33,197 nucleotides of DNA from Desulfobacterales bacterium (GCA_014382905.1 JACNIU010000433.1:1-33197); one strand, 5' to 3'. Positions 5,667 to 14,110 are shown, counted from the first letter of the stretch. Numbers and translations: made by a program. Notes: generated from the letters alone by a model not told the origin.

Positions 5667-6662
5667 TCAACTTTCAGGTTTTCGCGGGTCAGGACTTTCC
5701 GATATTTCCTGGAAATCCGGGGTCATCTCCTCCTCCACTTTTCTGACAGAGCGGTCTATCTTCAGTCGCAGGATATCTGGTCTGGAATAATGGCCGATGG
5801 TATCAAGCACATTCTTTTGCCGAATGATCGCCTTGAGGTTGATCTCCGCAACGGCCATATCCTCCCCCTCGGGCAAAGGACCCGCCAGATATAGCCCGTA
5901 GGGCGCTACGATTCCTGTACAGATGCCGCCTTTTATATATTTTTTAAGGGAGGTATCAGGAGAAATGATTTCCGCCTGCTGTTTGTCCGTAAGCCACCCC
6001 GTGGCATTGACGACAAAGGCCCCCGATTCCATGGCATGATGGCGTATGGCCGCATCGATCTGTTGGGACATGGAGTCGCCTGCGAAGGAACCGGGAAAAT
6101 GGGAGCAATGGATCTCCTCCCCTTGAACCATCAGCGCGTATCTTGCGAGGGGCATGTAATGTTCCCAGCAGATCAGGGCCCCCACACGGCCTACGGCCGT
6201 TTCAAAGACCCGTAACCCGCTCCCATCCCCCCATCCCCATATCATCCGTTCGTGGAAGGTCGGCATGATCTTGCGCCGCTTTCCCAGAAGGGTTCCATCG
6301 TTGTCAAATATGAGCTGGGTATTGTATAAGCTGCCGCCGTCCTTTTCATTCACACCGAGAACCACGACCGTCCCGGATGCTTTTGCGGCCTTGCCCACGG
6401 CCTCTGTGACCGGGCCGGGGATTTCCACTGCCTGTTCATAAAGCCTTCCGTGGAGTTCAGCGATAACTGCGGGAGGTTTGACCCAGGCGAAATAAGGATA
6501 ATTGGGAATGACCGTTTCAGGAAAAACAGCCAATCGGATCCCTTCCTGACCGCACCGCTCGATTGCCTTTAATACCTTTTCGGTTGTGCCATCGCGATCG
6601 AAAAGAACCGGTGAGAGCTGAACCGCCGCCGCTCGGAATGTTTTGCTTCTCTGGTTTGTCAA
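5667..6662 (-). CDS. Nitrilase-family carbon-nitrogen hydrolase
   Basis: This enzyme of the nitrilase superfamily hydrolyses a C-N bond, probably a nitrile to the acid, in the cytoplasm. The catalytic triad is visible: Glu49 in F-P-E-T-V-I-P-N-Y-P-Y, Lys131 in K-I-M-P-T-F-H-E-R, and Cys165 in A-L-I-C-W-E-H-Y. The FPETxxPxYPYF and CWEHxxPLxRY patterns are those of true nitrilases rather than amidases; the substrate is unknown. I start it at TTG (6662), 6 bases after AAAGGAG, giving 331 residues. An ATG 21 codons upstream lies within a noncoding repeat also found before the enolase gene. It is monocistronic and convergent with the GNAT gene. Confidence 0.88.
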   Translation of the reverse strand: MTNQRSKTFRAAAVQLSPVLFDRDGTTEKVLKAIERCGQEGIRLAVFPETVIPNYPYFAWVKPPAVIAELHGRLYEQAVEIPGPVTEAVGKAAKASGTVVVLGVNEKDGGSLYNTQLIFDNDGTLLGKRRKIMPTFHERMIWGWGDGSGLRVFETAVGRVGALICWEHYMPLARYALMVQGEEIHCSHFPGSFAGDSMSQQIDAAIRHHAMESGAFVVNATGWLTDKQQAEIISPDTSLKKYIKGGICTGIVAPYGLYLAGPLPEGEDMAVAEINLKAIIRQKNVLDTIGHYSRPDILRLKIDRSVRKVEEEMTPDFQEISESPDPRKPES

Positions 6663-6673
6663 TTTTAGCTCCT

Positions 6674-6720
6674 TTGAAAATTCACAGCGAGCGCATTCCC
6701 CGCAGCTTGCTGCGGGGTTC
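6674..6720 (-). repeat. R4 leader repeat, copy a
   Basis: Read on the minus strand, 47 bp (GAACCCCGCAGCAAGC... to ...GCTGTGAATTTTCAA) closely match 22374-22420 upstream of enolase. This copy contains an 8-bp stem CCCCGCAG/CTGCGGGG with loop CTTG (6698-6717). In both places the repeat ends within a few bases of the ribosome binding site. Confidence 0.75.
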
Positions 6721-6754
6721 TTCAAATACGGGGCGTAGTCATTTACTTGGTGTT

Positions 6755-6779
6755 GGGAACCTGTCCCCGTCAGGGTCCC
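6755..6779. repeat. REP-like hairpin
   Basis: GGGAACCTG and CAGGGTCCC form a 9-bp stem with one mismatch around TCCCCGT, followed on the plus strand by TTTT. It lies between the divergent nitrilase and histidine kinase genes, so a terminator role is not obvious. It resembles dispersed REP-type palindromes. Confidence 0.45.
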
Positions 6780-6943
6780 TTTTGCGTGCTTACTATATGC
6801 AAAGCGGAGGGCAGTGTCAACCGATCCCTCCTTTAATCAAAGTTATATCTGCTTGACATTTGCCGTGAAATTGTTGACCTTCTGCAAAATCAAAAGAAAT
6901 CGGAAATCAGTGGAGAAAGAACATACGTTACAGGGGTTTTCTG

Positions 6944-9502
6944 ATGGTCAGACCGCCGGCATATAAAGCGTTAGAGAAAAAGGTCGATGATTTGGAAAAG
7001 CAGGTCGCTCAATTGCGGCTGGTAGAAGAGGGAGTCAACCAACAGTTAAGGACGTTCCATGTCCTCTACGACCTTGCCACTGCTATGACCTCCGAGAGCA
7101 GTTTAGAAGGGAACCTGCAGCTTGTTGTGGATAAAACCAGAGAACTCCTGGGCACCGAAACTTCTTATATCGCCTTACGGGATGAGAAGCTCGGAGATGT
7201 CTTCATGCATAGCTTTTCCGGTATCAGGACAGAGGCGTTCAAGAAAGCGCGGATCCCGTTTGGGGAGGGGTTGGGCGGACTTATCGCCAAGACCGGGCGA
7301 GGCTACATTATCGATGATTACTTCACCAGCAAAGAGCTCACCCGGAAGGTTGACGAAGTCGTAGCAGGGGAGGGACTTATCTCCGGGATAGCGGCACCGA
7401 TTCAGATGGGAAAGCGAAACCTGGGAGTTCTTTATGCCTTTAATCGGACAAAGACCCGCTTTTCTCAATCCGATCTGGACATCCTGTTTCTGATTGCAAA
7501 CCTCGTCGCCATCGAGATCGCACGGAAGGGGGTGGACCGGAAACTCCGGAAGGCACGGAATGAACTTGAACAGCGGGTTGCGGAGCGGACCGAGGCGCTT
7601 GTAAGGGCAAACACGCTTCTAACGCAAGAGATCGCAGAGCGCAAGGCTGCAGTGGAGGCAATCGGCGAGTCTGAAAGGCGTTACAGAACAGTGCTCGACT
7701 TTGCGCCGTATCCAATAGTGGTGTTCACCTTAGATGGGCTCGTAACGTATCTGAATCCCGCTTTCACCGAAATTTTCGGCTGGACCCTCGATGAACTGGA
7801 GGGAAGAAGGATCCCGTATGTTCCGCCCGATCTGGAGATCGATATTCCGCACGACATCAAGAGGCTGTTTTCGGAAAAAACCATACTGAGACACGAAACC
7901 CGGAGAATGACCAAGGATGGCCGTATTATTGATGTCATCATGAGGGCCACTGTTTTCTCGGACTCCGGGAATGAGGCGGGTGGTGAGCTGGTCATCCTGC
8001 GGGATGTCACCCAGGAAAAGAGGACAGCGCGAAACAACCAGGCCATGCTCCGGATCAGCATGGCCCTGCCGGAATACCCTGATCTGGAAGACCTCCTCAA
8101 TTATGTGAGCAGTGAGATCAAGGACCTCTTAGGCACGGAGGGTGGCGTTGTCATATTGCTGGATGAAGAGAGACAGGAAGTCTTTTTCCCTGGAGTTGCC
8201 TATGACGACTCAACCACCCAGAAAAGGGTCAAAGATGTGCGGTTGCCCGTGGATCAAGCGGATCAGGTTGTGGTTATGAAAGTCATCAGAACCGGAGAGC
8301 CGGTTATCGTCAATGACACCTCTAAGGTCCTGAAATCTTATCCGCAGAGAGACAGATTGCTCGGGTACAAGACGAAGAGTTTCCTCCAGGTAGCCCTGAA
8401 AGTCAGCGATCGCGTGATAGGGGTCCTGTGCGCCATCAACAAGAAGGAAGCGGGCTTTGACCAGACAGATGTGGAACTGCTGACCGTGATCGCTGGAACG
8501 GTTGGCATTTCCATTGAAAACGCCCGGTTTTCAAACGAGCTGAAAATGGCTTACAAAGAGGTATCGAGCCTGAATCGGGCCAAGAACAAGGTCTTCCACC
8601 ATCTGTCCCATGAATTAAAGACCCCTATCTCTGTTCTCGTCGGTTCTTTAATGATATTGGCAAAGAAGATGTCTTCCTTACCTGAAGGGTCCTGGGCACC
8701 CACTGTCGAGAGGGCCAAGAGGAGCCTTGATCGTATCATGGCAATCCAATACCAGGTGGAAGACATCATTCAGGACAAGCCCTACAAGACCTACGATCTT
8801 CTTTCAAACATACTTGATCAGTGCGGCGATGAACTGGAGACCCTTGTGGCTGAGAAGACGGGCGAAGGATCCATTGTCGCGTATCTGAGGGGACGCATCC
8901 AGGAGATCTTTGGTCCCAGGCAGCTCCTGCCTGAAAAAATCAGTCTGAATGAACATGTGGGGAACAGACTCCATCGCCTGATGCCGTCATTTTCACACCG
9001 GAGGGTTGAGATATTACCCGGCTTCGAAGCGGTCTCGCCCATATATATTCCCTCGGAAGTCCTTCATAAAACGGTCGACGGCCTCATCAGAAACGCCATC
9101 GAAAACACCCCTGATGAGGGGAAGATGGAGATCCTTGTCCGGGAAACAAAAGGAGAAGCGGAACTCGTTGTCAGGGACTACGGCGTAGGGATCACCGAAG
9201 AGAATCAAAGGCTCATATTTGGTGGCTTTTTTACTACCCAGGATACAATGGCATATTCCACCCGGCAGCCGTTCGATTTCAATGCGGGCGGAAAGGGGGC
9301 GGATCTGTTACGAATGAAGATATTCTCAGAGCGATATGGCTTTAAGATACATATGTCGTCATTGAGGTGCCGGTTTATACCGAATGAGTATGATCTCTGT
9401 CCCGGAAGGATCAGCGAATGCGCCTTCTGCAGGACCAGGGAGGACTGTTACAGCTCAGGCGGGACAACCTTCTCCCTCCTATTTCCCGTAGCCCGGCGCT
9501 GA
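6944..9502 (+). CDS. GAF-PAS-GAF sensor histidine kinase with C-terminal cysteine cluster
   Basis: This 852-residue soluble kinase has an N-terminal coiled coil (about 5-35), a GAF domain (about 40-195), a long coil (200-240), a PAS domain (about 243-360, F-A-P-Y-P-I-V-V-F-T onward), a second GAF (about 370-530), an H-box with His556 in F-H-H-L-S-H-E-L-K-T-P, and a HATPase domain with the N-box RNAIENTPDEG and the G1 motif VRDYGVGI. No membrane segment is seen. Between the ATPase G2 region (G-G-K-G-A-D-L-L-R) and the last strands (G-G-T-T-F-S-L-L-F) is an insert with Cys809, 819, 826, 829 and 835, unusual for this fold and possibly a metal or redox site. No response regulator is adjacent; the one at 12605 is a possible partner. 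The 3' end overlaps the convergent GTPase gene by 55 bp. Confidence 0.9.
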   Translation: MVRPPAYKALEKKVDDLEKQVAQLRLVEEGVNQQLRTFHVLYDLATAMTSESSLEGNLQLVVDKTRELLGTETSYIALRDEKLGDVFMHSFSGIRTEAFKKARIPFGEGLGGLIAKTGRGYIIDDYFTSKELTRKVDEVVAGEGLISGIAAPIQMGKRNLGVLYAFNRTKTRFSQSDLDILFLIANLVAIEIARKGVDRKLRKARNELEQRVAERTEALVRANTLLTQEIAERKAAVEAIGESERRYRTVLDFAPYPIVVFTLDGLVTYLNPAFTEIFGWTLDELEGRRIPYVPPDLEIDIPHDIKRLFSEKTILRHETRRMTKDGRIIDVIMRATVFSDSGNEAGGELVILRDVTQEKRTARNNQAMLRISMALPEYPDLEDLLNYVSSEIKDLLGTEGGVVILLDEERQEVFFPGVAYDDSTTQKRVKDVRLPVDQADQVVVMKVIRTGEPVIVNDTSKVLKSYPQRDRLLGYKTKSFLQVALKVSDRVIGVLCAINKKEAGFDQTDVELLTVIAGTVGISIENARFSNELKMAYKEVSSLNRAKNKVFHHLSHELKTPISVLVGSLMILAKKMSSLPEGSWAPTVERAKRSLDRIMAIQYQVEDIIQDKPYKTYDLLSNILDQCGDELETLVAEKTGEGSIVAYLRGRIQEIFGPRQLLPEKISLNEHVGNRLHRLMPSFSHRRVEILPGFEAVSPIYIPSEVLHKTVDGLIRNAIENTPDEGKMEILVRETKGEAELVVRDYGVGITEENQRLIFGGFFTTQDTMAYSTRQPFDFNAGGKGADLLRMKIFSERYGFKIHMSSLRCRFIPNEYDLCPGRISECAFCRTREDCYSSGGTTFSLLFPVARR

Positions 9503-10128
9503 AGCAGAGGATGCCGGCTTTCATTTCCGTAATCTGTCTCAAACAGGAGGGAGGGTTCTACAGTGCAATATCGGGCGGGAACTAATCTGGCTCCCGGGTT
9601 CAACTGCCGAAGCACTGTTTCGATTTCCTGGCGGGTCCCGGCTTCAACCTGGTCCACTTTGTTCAGGATGATGATGTCTGCAAAACGGATTTGGTTGTCG
9701 TAAAAGGAGGCGAGGACTTTTCGCGCATCGAAGAAACTGGCGTCCACCACTGTGATCAGGCTTCGCGGGTGGATGAATTCGCTCTGGGGTAAATCAAAGA
9801 GTATGTCGAGGATTTCCCCTGGCTGGGCCACACCGTTGGCCTCCGCGATCAGAAAATCAGGGTGTGCCTTCGTGTATATCTCCTGGACCGCATCGGAAAA
9901 ACCGGTCCGGATGGTACAGCAGATACAGCCGCCGGCGATTTCTATCATGTCTACATTGCAGCCGGAAATCAGGTCCCTGTCAATGCCTAACTCGCCCGCT
10001 TCGTTCACGATGACGGCTATCTTTCCGCGGCGATCGCGGGTCGATAACAGATGATTGATGAGAGTGGTCTTCCCGGCGCCAAGGAATCCTGAGATGAGGA
10101 GGACCTCCATTACCGGCGACGTTTTCAA
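9448..10128 (-). CDS. CobW/HypB-like P-loop GTPase
   Basis: The protein has the G3E GTPase hallmarks: Walker A G-F-L-G-A-G-K-T-T near the N-terminus, the metal-binding G-G-C-I-C-C motif, and the N-K-V-D guanine-specificity motif in IIILNKVDQ. G3E members insert metals or protect and activate metallo- or corrinoid enzymes. At about 226 residues it lacks the separate CobW C-terminal domain. I start it at TTG (10128), preceded at 7 bases by AAGGAG that overlaps the end of the upstream gene; an ATG six codons later is the alternative. It is translationally coupled to the uroporphyrinogen-decarboxylase-like gene, suggesting it serves that protein's cofactor or metal. Confidence 0.85.
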   Translation of the reverse strand: MKTSPVMEVLLISGFLGAGKTTLINHLLSTRDRRGKIAVIVNEAGELGIDRDLISGCNVDMIEIAGGCICCTIRTGFSDAVQEIYTKAHPDFLIAEANGVAQPGEILDILFDLPQSEFIHPRSLITVVDASFFDARKVLASFYDNQIRFADIIILNKVDQVEAGTRQEIETVLRQLNPGARLVPARYCTVEPSLLFETDYGNESRHPLLQRRATGNRREKVVPPEL

Positions 10129-10132
10129 GCTG

Positions 10133-11272
10133 TCACTCCTTACCCCTATAGTTCTTTGCCACATCGATCATCATCTTCACGTTCTCAAATCTGGCATCCA
10201 CAGGGCACTCGCAACCGGTGGTCAGGATAAACCCGCCCCCTCGGCCCACCTCGTCAATGAGTCGCTGACAGTAGTCCCGGATCTGCTCGGGGGTTCCCAG
10301 CGTGAGAAGGTCGGCAGGGACATCGCCGCTGATGCACATGTGTCCGTCAAGGATCTCTTTCGCCTTGAAGATGTCCGTCATTCCGTCAAGATCGCACACG
10401 CACTTACCCTTGGGCAGTTGTTTCAAATAAGGGAGGTTCAGGCCCCAGTCCGTATCAAAATGGAACCACGGCGTGATACCTTCTGAGAGGAACGCATCCA
10501 CGTAACGCTGAAGGTAAGGCCACTCGAACTGCTCGAAGACATCGAGCCGGTAGTAAAACCCCGAGCCCCTTTCAAGGACAATAAAGACCAAGGGGATCTG
10601 GGTCAGGGCAATAACATCTAACGCGTTCTGGATAAGGTCAGCGCAGGAGGCATCCATGGCGGCCTTTATTTTGTCCGGTACCTCGTAGAGGTCCATGGTA
10701 AACTGGGTCAGGGTCCGGGCCATGGAAAAGGCCATAATCGAGGAATCCACATAGGCCCCGAAGAGGGGATGAATATCCAGGTCGTGGTAGATTTCCACCT
10801 CCCTGATATATTCCTTCAAGAGCCGGTCCTGGGTGGCTGCCACCTGACCGATGGTACGACCGCCACTCATCTCTTCGTAGTGTTCATCCCAGAAGGCATT
10901 CCATCCCAGCGCGGCGATCCTGTCATAATCGGCACGGCTGAACAGCACTCTTTCGTCGATTTGGTTAAGGGCGTCTTCAGGGAGCTGCCTCCCAGGAATC
11001 AGGACCCTCACCGGTGTGGAGCAGAACCTTCCCCCTGTCATGGGCCAGAAGAGATTGGGCTTGTAGAGTCTGTCAAAGCCGCCCAGGTCATTGAATGTAT
11101 TGAGCATGGCCTGAAACCCGGTTTCAACATCGCGCCAGCCGGCCCCCTGGGTCAGGCCCTGAGCGCGGACAGCAAATGCCGTCATCAAGGGCATGACCGG
11201 GACCCGGTCCGGTTTTTCAAGGGCCACTGCCGCATTAAAGCGTTCGGCCCTCGACATGGTTTCCTGGATCAT
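10133..11272 (-). CDS. Uroporphyrinogen-decarboxylase-like (corrinoid methyltransferase superfamily) protein
   Basis: The roughly 379-residue protein belongs to the URO-D superfamily, which includes haem-pathway decarboxylases and the zinc-dependent MtaA/MtbA-type methyltransferases of methyl-corrinoid metabolism. The N-terminus SRAERFNAAVALEKPDRVPV is typical of the non-haem branch. In the zinc-site region it reads W-F-H-F-D-T-D-W where MtaA-like enzymes have H-x-C, while the C-terminal ligand motif T-T-G-C-E-C-P is kept. A different metal coordination is therefore likely. The start at 11272 follows GAGGGA; longer frames upstream run into an inverted repeat. It is followed at 4 bp by the CobW-type GTPase, forming a two-gene operon. 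Confidence 0.82.
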   Translation of the reverse strand: MIQETMSRAERFNAAVALEKPDRVPVMPLMTAFAVRAQGLTQGAGWRDVETGFQAMLNTFNDLGGFDRLYKPNLFWPMTGGRFCSTPVRVLIPGRQLPEDALNQIDERVLFSRADYDRIAALGWNAFWDEHYEEMSGGRTIGQVAATQDRLLKEYIREVEIYHDLDIHPLFGAYVDSSIMAFSMARTLTQFTMDLYEVPDKIKAAMDASCADLIQNALDVIALTQIPLVFIVLERGSGFYYRLDVFEQFEWPYLQRYVDAFLSEGITPWFHFDTDWGLNLPYLKQLPKGKCVCDLDGMTDIFKAKEILDGHMCISGDVPADLLTLGTPEQIRDYCQRLIDEVGRGGGFILTTGCECPVDARFENVKMMIDVAKNYRGKE

Positions 11273-11352
11273 TTTTCCCTCGTAATGGATAGCGTTATCC
11301 TCTATAATCCGCACCCAAAGGCGCAGAGCCCGCAAAGAAAAACAAAAAAAAC

Positions 11353-11648
11353 CGTAACACTTTAGCGGTTTGAGACAATCATTCGTAGGTTGCCGGACCG
11401 TGAGGGTCTCTTTCCCAAAGGACGTAAATAAGTGGATCATTTCATAGGAACGGCAGCGAGGCCTTGAAATTCGTCACAGGACAGCCCCAGAAGAAGGTAT
11501 CCATTTAAACGGACATCGCCTCTGCCTGCCCGGAACCTGTATTCAACGTCAAGGGGGCGTTCCGTACGCTCAGGAGAATTTTTGTTACATCCTTTGGGAA
11601 AGAGACCCTCACGGTCACTGGCTTTGTTTCAAAACACTAAAGTGTTAC
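11353..11648. repeat. Long imperfect inverted repeat between divergent genes
   Basis: The arm 11353-11426 (begins GTAACACTTTAG, ends CCCAAAGGACGTAA) is matched in inverse by 11585-11648 (begins TTACATCCTTTGGG, ends CTAAAGTGTTAC). The innermost 31 bases differ at one position, and an indel of about 10 bases shortens the outer part of the right arm. About 158 bp separate the arms. The whole lies in the 502-bp gap between the divergent uroD-like and crotonase genes, roughly symmetric to both starts. It could be a miniature mobile element or a duplicated regulatory region; no gene is evident inside. Confidence 0.75.
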
Positions 11649-11774
11649 AAAAAACCCGATGTCCAAAGAAGTTAAGACGGGGTGCGGAAGGGTTTTTTTC
11701 CTCTTTTAGGACAAAGCTGTCTTGGCGTCAATGGAAAAGAGGGCAGGAAGATACAGGAAGATAAAGGAGGAAAC

Positions 11775-12545
11775 ATGCGAGTCATCACCGAAAAAAATGG
11801 GGGTGTGACCACGGTCATTATTAACCGACCCGAGGTGAGGAACGCCGTTGATGGCCCGACCGCCGAGGAGTTAGTGGAGGCCTTCAGGGCGTTTGAGGCC
11901 GACGGGGAGGCCCGTGTAGCGGTCTTAACCGGGGCTGGGGGATGCTTTTGTGCGGGGGCGGATCTCAAGGGCTTTACCGATGGCCGTGCCAACCGGCTGA
12001 GTGAAGATGGGGATGGGCCGATGGGTCCGTCACGCCTCTGGCTAAGCAAACCGGTCATCGCCGCGGTGGAAGGTTATGCTGTGGCCGGGGGGCTTGAACT
12101 TGCCATCTGGTGCGATATGCGTATCGTGGCCCGTGACGCGGTCTTTGGTGTGTTCTGCCGACGTTGGGGGGTCCCCTTGATAGACGGCGGCACGGTCCGC
12201 CTGCCGCGGCTGATCGGGCTTTCTCACGCCCTGGACATGATTCTCACCGGCCGCCCGGTTGAGGCAGAGGAAGCGTTCAGCATGGGACTGGCCAACCGGG
12301 TTGTCCAATCCGGGACTGCCAGGGGAGAGGCAGAGGCCCTGGCCCGGCAAATCATTCGATTTCCGCAGCGATGTCTCCTGAGCGATAGACGGTCTGCCTA
12401 CGAGCAGTTCGATTTTTCCTTTACCGAGGCCATGAAAAACGAATTCCTCCTCGGATTAAGGACCATTGAAAGCGGGGAGACATTGGAGGGAGCAGGCCGT
12501 TTTGCAGGAGGTGCGGGCCGTCACGGTTCATTCAAAGACCGTTGA
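11775..12545 (+). CDS. Enoyl-CoA hydratase/isomerase (crotonase) family protein
   Basis: This 256-residue protein has the crotonase fold: the CoA/oxyanion-hole segment G-A-G-G-C-F-C-A-G-A-D-L-K near residues 55-67 and the second oxyanion motif G-Y-A-V-A-G-G-L-E-L-A near 98-108. The first catalytic Glu of hydratases (the Glu of G-G-L-E-L-A) is present. The second, normally in a P-E-x-x-x-G segment, is replaced within F-C-R-R-W-G-V-P-L-I-D-G-G. It therefore may not be a classical hydratase. The start is the ATG preceded by AAGGAGG; an ATG 31 codons upstream has no ribosome binding site. It is divergent from the uroD-like gene and convergent with the response regulator. Confidence 0.85.
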   Translation: MRVITEKNGGVTTVIINRPEVRNAVDGPTAEELVEAFRAFEADGEARVAVLTGAGGCFCAGADLKGFTDGRANRLSEDGDGPMGPSRLWLSKPVIAAVEGYAVAGGLELAIWCDMRIVARDAVFGVFCRRWGVPLIDGGTVRLPRLIGLSHALDMILTGRPVEAEEAFSMGLANRVVQSGTARGEAEALARQIIRFPQRCLLSDRRSAYEQFDFSFTEAMKNEFLLGLRTIESGETLEGAGRFAGGAGRHGSFKDR

Positions 12546-12604
12546 GGATGCGGAAGTCGGAATCCTTAACCCGTACCGCGGAACCCGCAACTCGCGCTAA
12601 GCGC

Positions 12605-13129
12605 CTACAGGATACGTTCAAGCTCTTCCTTTGAAACCTTGTAGGTCTTGTCGAACTCCGACCAGAACTTCTTGTCTTTATTCTTCCATCCGTGGCCGAA
12701 TCGATTATCGAAAAAGGAGCTCAAACGGGCAAACCAGGCCCCTGATTTCTCTATCCCTTTTTCCTTGGCTAAGAATACCTCTTTCAGAAAAAGGCCGATT
12801 TCGTTGATCTTATCTTTGGGAATATACGATTTCGCCCCAATCCTTATGGAACCCACCAGGTTGTCTGGGTTCAGGCCATGGGCAGTTAGCATCAGTGCCG
12901 GGATCTTTCTTCGAGTTGCAATCTCTAACAGGTCAAAGCCTTGAACCCCCATGATATCCAGGATGACGGCATCATAACTCCCGGTCTTCAGGAGCTCTTT
13001 GGCAGATTCAAAGGAGGTTGCTGTTTCCACATTACACTCATCAAGGATCTCTACCAGGGTATCCAGAATGTCTTCCTCATCATCCACGGCAAGTATCTTC
13101 TTCCCTTTCAAAATATCTTTACTGGCCAT
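12605..13129 (-). CDS. Single-domain response regulator with C-terminal extension
   Basis: The 174-residue protein carries a receiver domain (about 10-125): acidic pocket D-D-E-E near the start, phosphoacceptor Asp in A-V-I-L-D-I-M, the conserved Thr in A-L-M-L-T-A-H and Lys in S-Y-I-P-K-D-K. The remaining 45 residues (SSFFDNRFGHGWKNKDKKFW onward) are a hydrophilic helical tail without a DNA-binding domain. Output is thus likely by protein-protein contact. The start at 13129 follows GGAGGA. The histidine kinase at 6944 is the only kinase in the window but is not adjacent, so pairing is only possible. Confidence 0.88.
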   Translation of the reverse strand: MASKDILKGKKILAVDDEEDILDTLVEILDECNVETATSFESAKELLKTGSYDAVILDIMGVQGFDLLEIATRRKIPALMLTAHGLNPDNLVGSIRIGAKSYIPKDKINEIGLFLKEVFLAKEKGIEKSGAWFARLSSFFDNRFGHGWKNKDKKFWSEFDKTYKVSKEELERIL

Positions 13130-13342
13130 AGTTGCAGTTCCTCCATACTGTTTGGTATTTGGGTTTATGACGCCAGACGATCCAAAAAGAAGCTTCCGAA
13201 CAGGTTTTATCTTATAAGTAATAGCTGAAATAGTCAAGGCGGGAATCACACCTTGATAAACTCCTTATAAAGGCGAATTTTCGGCTGTCTTCAGTCCAAG
13301 CAGGGAAATGACACTCTTTGTCACACTTTTTAAAGAATGTTC

Positions 13343-13394
13343 TTGTCTTTAAAAAATGGATCATCTATAAACATATCAAGAGACCGACCGGTCT
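13343..13394 (+). promoter_or_regulatory. Promoter and palindromic operator before tetR
   Basis: TTGTCT (13343-13348) and TATAAA (13366-13371) are spaced by 17 bp. Just downstream is AGACCGACCGGTCT (13381-13394), a near-palindrome of the form often bound by TetR-family fatty-acid regulators. Its position over the expected transcription start suits autorepression. The rest of the 304-bp gap 13130-13433 shows nothing else clear. Confidence 0.65.
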
Positions 13395-13433
13395 CCCCCC
13401 CACCCCCTTTATCAGGAGTCACAGGAGCCCATT

Positions 13434-14018
13434 ATGGACCTCAAAGAAAAAATCGTTGCCGAGTCCCTCAAGCTGTACTCCTTGAAAGGTTTTTTGAGTA
13501 CGTCCATCCATGACATATTGGAGGCGGCGAATACCTCGAAAGGAGGGCTCTACAATCATTTCGAGAGCAAAGAGGCCCTTTTTTTTGCCGTGCTGAACGA
13601 GGCCAAACGGATCTGGCGCGAGGCGACCCTTGCGGATCTGGATCAAATATCACAGCCGGTTGAAAAGATAAAAAAACTCTTGGAAAACTACCGGAGTCGG
13701 TATCTGAAAGACCGGAGCAATTTCCCGGGTGGCTGTATCTTTGTGACCTTATCAGTAGAACTGGATGATCAGAGACCTGTTCTGTCTCGTGAACTGAATA
13801 AGGGATTTGCCGGTCTGAGGGCGATGCTCAATCGATTGCTGGATGAGGGAAAGGGATCGGGTGAGGTCCGAAAAGGTGTAGATACAGCGGCGGTTACAGA
13901 GATGATCTTTGCAGGGATGTTAGGTGCGTCTGTCATCTACGGAATGGAAAAATCCGATGCCTGTCTGGATCAGGCGATCAGTTCTTTGATCGAATATCTC
14001 GACAAACTGGCCGATTGA
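13434..14018 (+). CDS. TetR-family transcriptional regulator
   Basis: The 194-residue repressor has an N-terminal helix-turn-helix (I-V-A-E-S-L-K-L-Y through T-S-I-H-D-I-L-E-A-A-N-T-S-K-G-G-L-Y-N-H-F, about residues 5-43) of the AcrR/YcdC type. Its helical C-terminal ligand domain (P-G-G-C-I-F-V-T-L-S-V-E-L, about residues 97-109) resembles regulators of the TetR_C subgroup with a ligand-contacting Cys. It is first in line with the acyl-CoA dehydrogenase, ETF, DUF169 and uroD-like genes and has a TetR-type palindrome at its promoter. It probably controls itself and those genes in response to an acyl-CoA or its precursor; the ligand is unknown. Confidence 0.9.
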   Translation: MDLKEKIVAESLKLYSLKGFLSTSIHDILEAANTSKGGLYNHFESKEALFFAVLNEAKRIWREATLADLDQISQPVEKIKKLLENYRSRYLKDRSNFPGGCIFVTLSVELDDQRPVLSRELNKGFAGLRAMLNRLLDEGKGSGEVRKGVDTAAVTEMIFAGMLGASVIYGMEKSDACLDQAISSLIEYLDKLAD

Positions 14019-14110
14019 GAGACCCCGGTGGCATTGAACAGGATCGGTTTGCGTCTGACAAGGTGAGGGAGAAATCTGTATAGGCTGTTGGCGTAAATAC
14101 TATCCAAAGA

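Noticed and set aside
5506-5790. A 94-codon plus-strand frame overlapping the ends of the GNAT and nitrilase genes
   Set aside because: It is a shadow of two well-supported genes and has no start signal.
6663-6725. Nitrilase starting at the upstream ATG (6725)
   Set aside because: These 21 codons lie in the R4 repeat shared with the enolase leader; TTG at 6662 has a well-placed AAAGGAG.
11273-11440. 56-residue N-terminal extension of the uroD-like protein
   Set aside because: It runs into the intergenic inverted repeat, has no homologous character, and an ATG with GAGGGA lies at 11272.
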